Below, piece by piece: positions 56,081 to 64,000 of a DNA stretch of 64,000 nt. The position numbers were made by a program, and so were the translations under genes. Source of the DNA: Cytophagales bacterium (GTDB lineage: Bacteria > Bacteroidota > Bacteroidia > Cytophagales > UBA9547); assembly GCA_013297755.1 (NCBI GenBank), contig JAAFIH010000016.1, positions 37,469 through 101,468 of the forward strand, read 5' to 3'. The notes under the pieces were generated by a model that had not been told where the DNA came from, made no database searches, and saw nothing but the letters and a program-made list of their open reading frames with translations. The stretch's first letter is position 1, and each line of letters begins with the position of its first letter.

Positions 56081-56398
56081 CAGCGGGACAACCCAACGCT
56101 TTTGGTGGCACATTTGTATTTTTTTTCAAGAACAAACCAATGCTAAAAAATCCAAAAGAGCTACCAAGCAACCGCACCAATAAACTCCAACTATGTGCAG
56201 ACAAAGCACAACCAAAAAAGAACAACGAAAGCATAACATTTGGGTTGTGAAATTGGGGGTTCGGTGGTTAATTGAACATCTGTGCTCCGAATCAAGTTCA
56301 GTACAAACTGACAGTTTTGTGCTTCGAAATCCACAACTTCACAAATACCAGAAACGATTTGCGTTTATCAAATATAAGCTGTAATTAGAACATATATC
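55937..56398. other. Right flank of the AlbA_2 gene
   Basis: About 460 bases without a supported gene. It contains an 18-codon frame directly after the AlbA_2 stop (MSDKPRGQKNAGAFYTLN), the short repeat tracts, the CCAACGCTTTTGG module (56093-56115), and a 9-base inverted repeat ACAACCCAA/TTGGGTTGT (56088-56096, 56240-56248) with GCTTTTGG/CCAAAAGAGC inside. A 69-codon frame at 56041-56250 is Asn/Lys-rich and I do not believe it is a gene. Confidence 0.45.
56093..56115 (+). repeat. CCAACGCTTTTG module, right copy
   Basis: CCAACGCTTTTGGTGGCACATTT, same orientation as the left copy at 54314. It lies just inside the left arm of a 160-base imperfect inverted-repeat structure. Confidence 0.6.
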
Positions 56399-57906
56399 TC
56401 AACTACCTTTTTTTGAAATAAGTTCTTTGATTTGATTGTCTTTTTGGGACAGTTCTAATTCAAGATGTTCGATTTTTGAGAATAACTTTTCTAATTTATC
56501 GGCAGCTTTTAGTTCAATTTCTTTTGTGTTGGCTTCATTTAGTTTTGTAATTTCTAGCAGTTTGTGAATTTCATTTTCTTTTCTTTGCATTTCTTCATTA
56601 GATGCGTGTATTTCTTCCATGCTTTGTCTTAAATCCTCTTCTTGATTTCGTAAATGTTCTTCTTGGATTTGCATTTCTTTGAGAAGTGATTGCGTTTGAG
56701 AATTTTTATTAGCAAAAGACATGGTAGAAGCAATACTGCTAGCTATAGTTTCTACAAATGTGATTTTATATTTTTGTATAGGCGAAAACGATACCAATTC
56801 TAAGGCTCCGTAAGATTTATTATTGATTTTAAGAGGTACAATGATTAAAAAACCTGATTTGGATTGACCCAAGCCTGATTCTATAAGCGTATAATCTGAG
56901 GGGAGTTGATCAACAATAATTGTTTCTGCATCGCTTATGGCTTCGCCAATTAAAGTATCATTTAAAGAAAAACGGGTAAAATTTTTCTTTTTTTCGGTAT
57001 CAAAGGCATAGCAAGCCACCATTTCTATATAAGCATTGTCAGGATTGAGTTCATTGAGAGTGAAAAGCCCACCTTGGTTTACATTCAAATATTTGACAAT
57101 AAATTTTATAATCTCTCGGTACAATACAGTCTCGTCATGTTGATTTTTGAGTAATATTTGTCCTATTTCAACAGTTCCTTTAGAAGTCCAATTTCTTTCA
57201 AAATCTTTTTGAGCATTTATTTTAAAATTATTACCCATTTCTTGTAATAGCAAACTCAATTTGTCTGAATCTTGATTTGTATCAAAATGAGCATCATAAT
57301 TACCTTTAGTAATTTGGTCAGCAATAATTAAGTTGTTTGAAATTGAATTTAATTGAGTCTCTAAAGTTGCATTAATAATTTCAATTTCATTTGCATTTTT
57401 CTTAAAAACGTAGCCCCAATAGCCGCATAAAAAGAAGATAATAGCAGCTAAAAGTACATGAACCACAAATGTTTGAAGGTCCATATAATCGCCATCAGTA
57501 AAATAAATTTCTGAATATCCTATAAATTGGGTGTAGGCAAACACTCCATGATGAATAACAACTATGATAGTAATGGGTAGTTGTAGTTGCCATTTTTTGT
57601 ATTGAATCAGTAATATTGAACCAATAAATGCCAAAAGTGCATTTCTATCATTCCATGCATTTGATAAATAAGTAATGCAGTAAAAAAAGCTAAATGTGAG
57701 CTGGCCACATATTGATATAAATCGCTTTTGGGGAGTAAAAATTTGGTGGCATAATAAGAGGCCAGCAACAAAAAAATGATAGGAACGGAAAATAAAAAAG
57801 TGTGGTATATTGGACTTATGCAAATTGACACAAGCGAAAGCACAATCAATGAGATTTCCAAAATTAAATCAGCAGCTATTTTATCTTTATTCATGGTCGT
57901 ATTCAT
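56399..57906 (-). pseudogene. GAF-domain membrane sensor with a -1 frameshift
   Basis: Two overlapping frames together encode one protein. From ATG 57906 the first ~90 codons (MNTTMNKDKIAADLILEI, two or three membrane segments, LIYQMHGMIEMHF) run into a stop at 57607. The second frame continues the same protein (LAFIGSILLIQYKKWQLQL, two more membrane segments, then a HAMP-like linker near, a GAF domain with GGLFTLNELNPDNAYIEM and a long coiled coil to the C terminus). Adding one T to the TTTT run on the coding strand (57633-57636) restores MHFLAFIGS. There is no kinase domain, so it would act by signalling through the coiled coil. It may be a true mutation or a sequencing error in a homopolymer. 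Confidence 0.75.
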
Positions 57907-57987
57907 TATTCAAAAAACAATTTAAAAAAAAAGATTTAATAAAAAAATACTCAATAAAATAAAAATAATTCCTTTAGAAGTTATTTG

Positions 57988-58647
57988 TTACTCTTCTACT
58001 GCATGATTGATAAAATCTAGGAAGGGTTTAAATTCTTTAAACTTATGAGTAATTTTATTTAAGAAAAAATCGTCATAAAAATCGTCTGATTTCAGTTTTT
58101 GTAAAAGCACAAAACTTTTGTATTTGAGATATTCGGCAGCAGGGTTCGATTTGTCGTAGCCTTTGGGCATACCACTTACCTTTTGATCAATTTCTGATGA
58201 CAGATACAAATTACAATTGTTGGCTTTCATTATTTTGTCGAATGTTGCAAAATTATAATCAATTTCTTGTCGAATGGCCTTGAGTTGAGGGGGCATTGGC
58301 ATCCACAAACCTGTGGCCAAAAAAGCATCGTTGGGCGATAAATGCAAATAATACCCTCCAAATACTGATTTTTTGCCACCTTTGGCAATATAAATACCTA
58401 AATTAGTTTTATAAGGAGATTTATCTTTCGAGAACCTGACATCACGATTGATTCTAAAAACACAACTTTTGGGGTCTATATTTTGAATGGTAGAATCAAA
58501 AGTAGAAATCTCTGCTATGAGCTGAGTGGCCAAAGCAAGCATTGATTTTTTGATGGTTTCATACCTAGGCCTGTTGGCATCAAACCATTCTTTATTGTTG
58601 TTGAGCGATAATTCAGTAAGAAAATCGAAAAGAAATTTAAAGTCCAT
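57988..58647 (-). CDS. DUF2461 family protein
   Basis: A 219-residue DUF2461 (TIGR02453) protein. Signatures are LFDFLTELSLNNNKEWFDANRPRYE at the start (NNNKEWFDANR is the core), CVFRINRDVRFSKDKSPYKTNLG near 62-84, and GGYYLHLSPNDAFLATGLWMP. The family is widespread but uncharacterised. It follows the outer-membrane gene by 8 bases in the same direction, so the two are probably cotranscribed. Confidence 0.9.
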   Translation of the reverse strand: MDFKFLFDFLTELSLNNNKEWFDANRPRYETIKKSMLALATQLIAEISTFDSTIQNIDPKSCVFRINRDVRFSKDKSPYKTNLGIYIAKGGKKSVFGGYYLHLSPNDAFLATGLWMPMPPQLKAIRQEIDYNFATFDKIMKANNCNLYLSSEIDQKVSGMPKGYDKSNPAAEYLKYKSFVLLQKLKSDDFYDDFFLNKITHKFKEFKPFLDFINHAVEE

Positions 58648-58655
58648 GATTAAAA

Positions 58656-59897
58656 TTATTTTCCAAAAACAAAAGTTAAACCTAGATTTAGTCTGACTCC
58701 TTGAATAGATACATTTCGAGCAGGGAGGGTGCCTTCTACAATGTCTCTACCCCCATTATTGTTTTCTGAATCTAAAAAGGCCTCGTGATAAAATTTGGCT
58801 TTTACACCATAAAAATAATCTAAGCCAAAACTAAACAAAATATTCTCTAGTAAGTCAATTTTATAATCAGCACCTAAAATAAAGCCCAAAGTACCAAAGT
58901 TAGAAGCTTTTAAATCCAAAATATCTCCTCTATTGTTTAAATACAAACCATTGCTAGATACTTGATTTGCAGCAATCAAAGCCTTGAAATCGACAAAATT
59001 TGATTTTTTACTGGTCTTTATGATTATTCCTTGTGCAAAATTAAAAATGTCCCACCCTTTGTTTTGAACCTCTACCCCAATGGGGATTCTAGTAAGATTG
59101 TCGCCAAATTCAGTAGCTATTGCTGTGTAACCAATTTCACTAACAATACCTACATAATTACCAAAAAAATAAGCACCCTCTACTGCAAATGAAGCTCCAA
59201 CTTTGGCTTGTCCGAAAGTAGATCCAAAAGATTGTGAAGGATTGTTGATATAAGCTAACATACTGCCTTTGGCAAAATCACCCACAGGCAAAAAAATACT
59301 CGTTTTAGGATTTATAAACCATACATTTGAACTACCAGATTTAGTTGTAGTAGCCACATATTTGGTTGTAGTAAGTTGGGTATTATCATTGGCTTTGGGT
59401 TGAATGGGTGTAATTACTGGATTATCTACACTATTGAATACTGGAATATTCTCTTCATTTTTGGATTCCTTTTTCTGTTCAATAAATGTATTATTATTAC
59501 CAAACTGATAAGATTTAATGTCTGTTCTATTCAAAATATAGGTTACATTATTATCAGCATTCTTACTCCTATATTTAATCAAAAAATCAGATACAGAAAT
59601 AATGGTAACTTCTATAAAATCATCAAAAGGAAAGAAAATTTTGTCGGGATAGTTTTCTAAAGGTTGAGAAACAACTTTGGGGTCGTAGGCCTTGTATTTG
59701 ATTCCACGCAAATCTCTATTTTTGATTGTATAAACGACAGAAGAAGTACTATCTTTTCGGTAATTGGTTTCGTTATTGCTAGCTTCTACAACTTTGCCTT
59801 TTATAAAATCACCATTTTTTAGAATAATATTATCTTGGGCTTGTGATAAAAAAGACAAAGGAAAAAATAAAAATAAAATATATTTTTTAAAGTTCAT
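58656..59897 (-). CDS. Putative outer-membrane beta-barrel protein
   Basis: A 413-residue secreted protein: signal peptide MNFKKYILFLFFPLSFLSQA, then a region with two SH3-like segments (IILKNGDFIKGKVVEASNNE; FIEVTIISVSDFLIKYRS) common in Bacteroidota surface proteins, a low-complexity linker (residues 150-190), and a C-terminal barrel with alternating strands ending in GVRLNLGLTFVFGK, whose final Phe-x-Lys fits an outer-membrane insertion end. ATG 59897 is chosen; the longer frame from 59969 has no signal peptide at its start. Function unknown. Confidence 0.7.
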   Translation of the reverse strand: MNFKKYILFLFFPLSFLSQAQDNIILKNGDFIKGKVVEASNNETNYRKDSTSSVVYTIKNRDLRGIKYKAYDPKVVSQPLENYPDKIFFPFDDFIEVTIISVSDFLIKYRSKNADNNVTYILNRTDIKSYQFGNNNTFIEQKKESKNEENIPVFNSVDNPVITPIQPKANDNTQLTTTKYVATTTKSGSSNVWFINPKTSIFLPVGDFAKGSMLAYINNPSQSFGSTFGQAKVGASFAVEGAYFFGNYVGIVSEIGYTAIATEFGDNLTRIPIGVEVQNKGWDIFNFAQGIIIKTSKKSNFVDFKALIAANQVSSNGLYLNNRGDILDLKASNFGTLGFILGADYKIDLLENILFSFGLDYFYGVKAKFYHEAFLDSENNNGGRDIVEGTLPARNVSIQGVRLNLGLTFVFGK

Positions 59898-59904
59898 GGT
59901 TTTA

Positions 59905-59912
59905 CAAAAGTA
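59905..59912 (-). promoter_or_regulatory. Promoter -7 element of the outer-membrane gene
   Basis: The minus strand reads TACTTTTG, matching TAnnTTTG, 8 bases before the ATG at 59897, so the leader would be only a few bases. The rest of the 309-base divergent spacer (59898-60206) shows no other recognisable element. Confidence 0.3.
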
Positions 59913-60206
59913 ATTAAATTTTTCTAATAGATAAAAAAATAGATTATTTTGCAAAACTATTAAATACAAAGATTAAAATTTCCTTTTTTGGCTTTCAAAA
60001 CATTTTTATTAATAATGAATACTTACAAATACATTTTATTCGCTTTTATAAATTCTAATCTTACTCAATTTTATAATCAAAAAATTCTAAAAAATAAGTT
60101 CTTAAAAATTATTTGTAATAAATACCTAAAAACAGATCAAAAAACCACAAATGAAATTTTAAATAATAAACCAAAATTCATACCAATTAAAATTTACCCA
60201 ATAGGA

Positions 60207-62735
60207 ATGAAACTTATAGGGTTGATGAATTATCACATTTTAGTTTTTTTAATTATATTTTATGGTTGTTTGCCCAAAAAAAGTAATTTAATAAATAACA
60301 AAGTTGAAAAACCATCATGGGTTAAATCACAAAAAAACAGCTATAAACCCAGTAAAACAAGAGAAATAGACATTATAAACACAACCCTAGAAGCAAATTT
60401 TGATTGGAAAAACAAAACTATGGCAGGAACAGCCACCATTAAACTAAAGCCATTTTATTACGAATTAGATACCATTACACTTGATGCAAAATATTTTATA
60501 ATTGATACTATAAAAATAATAAATCATAAAAATAACTATACTTTAAAATATTTATATGATAACAAAAAAATAAAAATAACAATAGGTAGAAAACTTACTA
60601 AAAATGATACTATTTCGATATTGATAAAATATACAGCACAGCCAGAAATATATGCTAAAAATACTACCGAAAATGGAACCGCTATAAGTGATAGCAAGGG
60701 TCTTTTTTTTATTACACCAGATTCGGCACATCCTACAAAACCTTACCAAATATGGACACAAGGAGAAACCGAAAGTACCTCTTGCTGGCTACCTACTACG
60801 GAGGCTACCAACGAGAAATTTACTCAAGATTTTTATTTGACAGTTTCCAAAAAAATGAAAACATTATCGAATGGAGAATTGATATATTCGATTGATAATC
60901 AGGATACTACACGTACTGATTATTGGAGGCAAACATTACCTCATGCCCCCTATTTGGCAATGATTGCAGTCGGTGATTTTGAAATAATTAAGGATAAGTA
61001 TAAACAATTGGATGTCGATTACTATGTAGAACCTAAGTATGGTAAGTATGGCAAAAAAATCTTTGGAAAAACACCAGAAATGATTGCATTTTTTGAAAAA
61101 ATACTCAACTATTCTTACCCTTGGAACAAATATAGCTCTATTGTTGTAAGAGACTATGTGTCGGGTGCAATGGAAAACACATCGGCCACAGTATTTATGG
61201 AGCAAGTACAAAGAACAGATCGAGAATTATTGGATTTAAACTATGACAATGTGCTAGCACATGAGCTATTTCATCATTGGTTTGGCGATTTGGTAACGTG
61301 CGAATCTTGGGCCAATTTGCCTCTAAACGAATCTTTTGCTGATTATTCTGAATATTTATGGGAAGAGTATAAATATGGTTTAGATGCTGCCGATTTGCAG
61401 CATCACAGTTCGCTCGACCAATATTTGTGGGAATCGAAAACAAAGCGTGAACCGCTCATAAGATACCACCACAAAGAGCCTGATGATATGTTTGACAGCC
61501 ACTCTTATGCCAAAGGAGGGCTTGTATTGCATGCACTAAGAAACTATGTTGGAGATAAAGCATTTTTTGAATCATTAAACCTATATCTTACTAAAAATGC
61601 TTTTAAAACGACCGAAATTCACGACTTAAGAATGGCATTTGAAGAGACAACTGGCAAGGATTTGAATTGGTTTTTTGATCAATGGTTTTTGAAACGTGGA
61701 CACCCAGAAATTGAAGTAAAATCATATTATAAAGATGGTAAGTTTATTGTAAAAACTACTCAAAATCAAGATACACTTTATCAACCTATTTATAAAATAC
61801 CTTATGAAATTATTTATTATATAGATAAAGAAGAAATTAAAAAAAATATTACTTTGGATGCTCATAAAAATACTTTTGAATTTGATTGTAAACAAAAACC
61901 AGATGTGTTACTTTTTGATACCAAAGATATACATATAGGCACAATACAGCATTATAAAAGCAAGAAAGAATATATTTTTCAGTACTACAATGCAAAAAAA
62001 TATATTTTTAGATATGCAGCACTTTCTGCCTTAAAAAATGATTTAGATTCTAATGACATATTGCAAATGTACAAAGATGCTACCCAAGATTCTTTTTGGA
62101 AAATAAGAGAAATGGCCATAGAAACACTATCTAAAGCCAATAAAAAGGATTCAGCTGAGGTTACAAAATTGATGCTAGCTTGCTATGATAAAGAAAAAAA
62201 GCCAGATGTAAAAGCTATAATTTTGGAAAAAATTGGTAATAAAAAAGATAAAAATTTTGCTCAAATGTTTGCATTTTGTATGCGAGATAGTTCGTATATG
62301 GTGGCTGGAGCAGCTCTTAAAGCATATTTGCAAACCAACCCTGATAATGCGAATGAAACCATCAAAATATTTGAAAATGAAAATAATATTGAAATAAATG
62401 TAGCTCTTGCAGAATATTATAGCACCAAAAATGATAGCTCTTATTTTGAATGGTTTAAACAAAAAATTAGCTCTCAAGAAGGAAATGGAGAGGGAAAATA
62501 TGCCTTGTTACAAGAATTTGGAACTTATGGACTGAAATTAAGCCCTAATTATAGAAAAAAAGTTGCAGATATTTTGATTTTTCAGGCTCAAAAAGCTACA
62601 TCAGCCTGGACAAGGTATGGTGCCATGCAAAGTTTACTTAAATTAGAAACTATTGATAAATCTTACAAATCAGATATAGAAAGAATAAAAAAAGCAGAAA
62701 CAAACAAACAGCTAAAGCTCATTTATGAAGATTAA
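60207..62735 (+). CDS. M1 family aminopeptidase (lipoprotein)
   Basis: An 842-residue zinc peptidase. The start at ATG 60207 gives a lipoprotein signal (MKLIGLMNYHILVFLIIFYG followed by the lipidated Cys); an upstream TTG at 59988 or ATG at 60015 would bury it. The substrate motif GAMEN (about 320), HELFHHW (H352, H356) and the third zinc ligand Glu in NESFADY (375) are intact. Residues from about 590 form an HEAT-like helical repeat domain (RYAALSALKNDL, IREMAIETLSKA, MVAGAALKAYLQ), typical of ERAP-type C-terminal parts. It probably trims peptides at the cell envelope. Confidence 0.93.
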   Translation: MKLIGLMNYHILVFLIIFYGCLPKKSNLINNKVEKPSWVKSQKNSYKPSKTREIDIINTTLEANFDWKNKTMAGTATIKLKPFYYELDTITLDAKYFIIDTIKIINHKNNYTLKYLYDNKKIKITIGRKLTKNDTISILIKYTAQPEIYAKNTTENGTAISDSKGLFFITPDSAHPTKPYQIWTQGETESTSCWLPTTEATNEKFTQDFYLTVSKKMKTLSNGELIYSIDNQDTTRTDYWRQTLPHAPYLAMIAVGDFEIIKDKYKQLDVDYYVEPKYGKYGKKIFGKTPEMIAFFEKILNYSYPWNKYSSIVVRDYVSGAMENTSATVFMEQVQRTDRELLDLNYDNVLAHELFHHWFGDLVTCESWANLPLNESFADYSEYLWEEYKYGLDAADLQHHSSLDQYLWESKTKREPLIRYHHKEPDDMFDSHSYAKGGLVLHALRNYVGDKAFFESLNLYLTKNAFKTTEIHDLRMAFEETTGKDLNWFFDQWFLKRGHPEIEVKSYYKDGKFIVKTTQNQDTLYQPIYKIPYEIIYYIDKEEIKKNITLDAHKNTFEFDCKQKPDVLLFDTKDIHIGTIQHYKSKKEYIFQYYNAKKYIFRYAALSALKNDLDSNDILQMYKDATQDSFWKIREMAIETLSKANKKDSAEVTKLMLACYDKEKKPDVKAIILEKIGNKKDKNFAQMFAFCMRDSSYMVAGAALKAYLQTNPDNANETIKIFENENNIEINVALAEYYSTKNDSSYFEWFKQKISSQEGNGEGKYALLQEFGTYGLKLSPNYRKKVADILIFQAQKATSAWTRYGAMQSLLKLETIDKSYKSDIERIKKAETNKQLKLIYED

Positions 62736-62989
62736 TTGTAATGAAATTTATTTTAAATTTTATTAAAAATAGTAATATTAGTAATAATTTAAGTTTTTTT
62801 GTTGTATTTCATATTTGAATGATAAATTTATAATTATTTTTTGATTTAGCTTATAAATGCAAATTTATTGCTCTAATATGTATAGTTTTTTCAATGACTA
62901 TATATTCAAGACATATACCAACCCACATTTGTATAACAATAAATGACAACAAATCTAATTTTATAATACTTGTAAAGGATTTGTCTAGA
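62736..62989. other. Spacer between the M1 peptidase and the MntA/HepT pair
   Basis: Tail-to-tail spacer of 254 bases. No terminator of clear form and no gene is seen. Confidence 0.3.
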
Positions 62990-63349
62990 TTAGTTTTTTT
63001 CATAAAACCTAAAAACTTCTTGAGCTTGGTCTGGATATTCGATAGAAATTATATTTTTTATATTAAACTCCAGCTGCACTAATTCTGTGGTTACAATGTC
63101 CCAAAGTAAACGAACATTTATACCAAAGTAAGCATGTACTATTCTATTTCTCAACGAAATTATATCTTTCCAACTTACATTATTATATTTGTTTTGCGTA
63201 TCTGAACTTAGTTTGTTTGATGCCTCACCAATAATAATTAAAGAATATTTTACAGCCCTTAATGATGTTTCATTAGTAATAAATTTATCATAATGAGTAT
63301 CTTTTATTAATCTATTAATACTTAAAATTTCTTCTAGTATATCTGCCAA
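62990..63349 (-). CDS. hepT: HepT-like (DUF86, HEPN) toxin
   Basis: A 119-residue HEPN protein with the RX4HXY motif at R67, H72, Y74 (RNRIVHAYFG) that forms the RNase active site in HepT toxins. In the known HepT/MntA system the antitoxin adenylylates the Tyr of this motif. Family start residues (KRTEIQFLADILEEI) extend eight codons upstream of the TTG at 63349 used here. No ATG, GTG or TTG lies there, but an ATA at 63373-63371 overlaps the mntA stop TAA. The true start may therefore be an AUA, possibly from a lost ATG, or the TTG. Downstream of mntA. Confidence 0.85.
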   Translation of the reverse strand: MADILEEILSINRLIKDTHYDKFITNETSLRAVKYSLIIIGEASNKLSSDTQNKYNNVSWKDIISLRNRIVHAYFGINVRLLWDIVTTELVQLEFNIKNIISIEYPDQAQEVFRFYEKN

Positions 63350-63369
63350 AAATTGAATTTCTGTTCTTT

Positions 63370-63669
63370 TTATATTGGCAAGGCTTCATTTAAAATAATA
63401 TTTTTTAGAAAAGGTTTTATGTTCTCTTTAGGGATTAAATCTATTTTTAAGTTTGTAATTTTTGCCAAATAATTTTCAAGGCTTATAAAATCTGAATATC
63501 GTGGATAATTATTGTCATCAAAAACAACTAAAAGATCCAAATCGCTGTTTTCTGTTTGTTCGTTTCGTGCATAAGAACCAAAAATGGCTAGAGAAACTAC
63601 ATTATAATCAGTCTTCAGTGTAGATTTTATACTTTTTAGCATTTTTTTAATCTCTTCAAGTGTTTTCAT
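63370..63669 (-). CDS. mntA: MntA-like nucleotidyltransferase antitoxin
   Basis: A 99-residue minimal nucleotidyltransferase with the GSX10DXD motif at G31, S32 and D43, D45 (GSYARNEQTENSDLDLLVVF), and a further Asp in LKIDLIPKE near 81. In characterised pairs it transfers AMP units to HepT and blocks its RNase activity. ATG 63669 fits the family; a longer frame to 63732 has an atypical N-terminal extension. HepT follows immediately and may be translationally coupled through an AUAA overlap. Confidence 0.88.
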   Translation of the reverse strand: MKTLEEIKKMLKSIKSTLKTDYNVVSLAIFGSYARNEQTENSDLDLLVVFDDNNYPRYSDFISLENYLAKITNLKIDLIPKENIKPFLKNIILNEALPI

Positions 63670-63803
63670 AGCATAGTCCTTTGCTTTTGATGAAGGAATT
63701 AAAACCAGAAGTGATTTTAATTTGTAATACAAATATTTAACCCAACTTGTATCAAATTTTACATAAAGCCTTGATTATCAGACTATTAAGTTGTTTTTAT
63801 TTT

Positions 63804-64000
63804 CTATTGGGGTAACACAAACTTTTTCATACTAAATGGTTTAGTTTTATATTTTGTGGCTTGGTATATTTCTAAAACTTGTGCGTTTGGTTCGCTGCAT
63901 TTTTTTAACATGATTAGTTGGTTTTTGTGGTTTATAAAGGATGTCGTTACTACTTTTTGCGTGTTCATTATGCCAATTATTGTAGTCCAGCTATGATTTA
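63804..64000 (-). CDS. C-terminal part of an unknown gene (window edge)
   Basis: From base 64000 leftward one frame is open for 65 codons and ends at TAG 63806-63804. It reads NHSWTTIIGIMNTQKVVTTS, later LKKCSEPNAQVLEIYQATKY and ends KPFSMKKFVLPQ. The composition looks coding, but no family is recognised. Direction is the same as that of the toxin-antitoxin pair. It could be the tail of a gene starting beyond the window. Confidence 0.35.
   Translation of the reverse strand, partial: NHSWTTIIGIMNTQKVVTTSFINHKNQLIMLKKCSEPNAQVLEIYQATKYKTKPFSMKKFVLPQ

Noticed and set aside
56041..56250. 69-codon frame right of the AlbA_2 gene
   Set aside because: It runs through the inverted-repeat structure and short tandem tracts, has no family likeness, and its start lies inside a repeat.
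54201..56398. Complete integron or transposon around the AlbA_2 gene
   Set aside because: No integrase or transposase and no clean attC or terminal inverted repeats at both ends; kept only as a hypothesis.
59988..60206. N-terminal extension of the M1 peptidase
   Set aside because: The frame is open from a TTG, but the lipoprotein signal begins at 60207, and a 73-residue basic extension before it would block export.

Overview
This window looks like a chromosomal segment of an AT-rich member of the Bacteroidota. The evidence is the low GC content, the almost complete lack of Shine-Dalgarno sequences, and several promoters of the phylum type (TTTG, about 19 bases, TAnnTTTG). The gene families also fit: MORN/TonB-C proteins, DUF6787, DUF2461, DUF420 next to SCO, and M1 lipoprotein peptidases. 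I cannot place it below phylum from sequence alone. Layout, 1-12 kb: a truncated Rpn-type nuclease gene at the left edge, then mostly minus-strand housekeeping genes (LutA-like Fe-S protein, DUF58 protein, TsaD, MaoC, VOC protein), the infC-rpmI-rplT and rplU-rpmA operons, a lipoyl E2 acyltransferase and a beta-CASP hydrolase. 11.8-13.7 kb: two nearly identical tandem Rpn-type genes plus a decayed third one, in inverted orientation to the left-edge copy. 13.7-17.2 kb: tRNA-Val, fabG, purK and folD. 17.3-27 kb: an accessory region built around purL. It holds a MORN/TonB-C protein, a broken DUF1016 nuclease gene, a PIN toxin-antitoxin pair, an ORF6N gene, a lipoprotein gene, a DUF262/DUF1524 (GmrSD-like) gene between two 295-bp direct repeats, and another Rpn-type gene. 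27-37.4 kb: DUF420/SCO, a YfcE-type phosphodiesterase, a lone atpD, a large hybrid histidine kinase, rpsF-rpsR-rplI, hemH and rimO. 37.5-51.7 kb: the long minus-strand S10-spc-alpha ribosomal operon from rplC to rplQ, with secY, map, infA, rpmJ and rpoA, but without rpsJ in front. 52-64 kb: a DksA-like gene, scpB, an aldo/keto reductase, an AlbA_2 ATP-binding gene with unusual flanks, a frameshifted GAF-domain sensor, DUF2461, an outer-membrane protein, an M1 peptidase and a MntA/HepT toxin-antitoxin pair. How the parts work together: the core is translation (about 30 ribosomal and initiation genes), with pieces of purine, folate and heme synthesis. The accessory genes are nearly all of nuclease, toxin-antitoxin or defence-like families. 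The most interesting structure is at purL: its first ~40-60 bases occur three times, and small accessory modules sit between the copies, as if insertions had repeatedly used the purL 5' end as target and rebuilt it each time. A second pattern is the Rpn gene family, whose catalytic parts are nearly identical while the C-terminal tails differ. Other points are an infC gene with no start codon but AUC, a hepT gene with a possible AUA start, and a frameshifted sensor gene. No CRISPR array, complete IS element, rRNA or phage module was seen.
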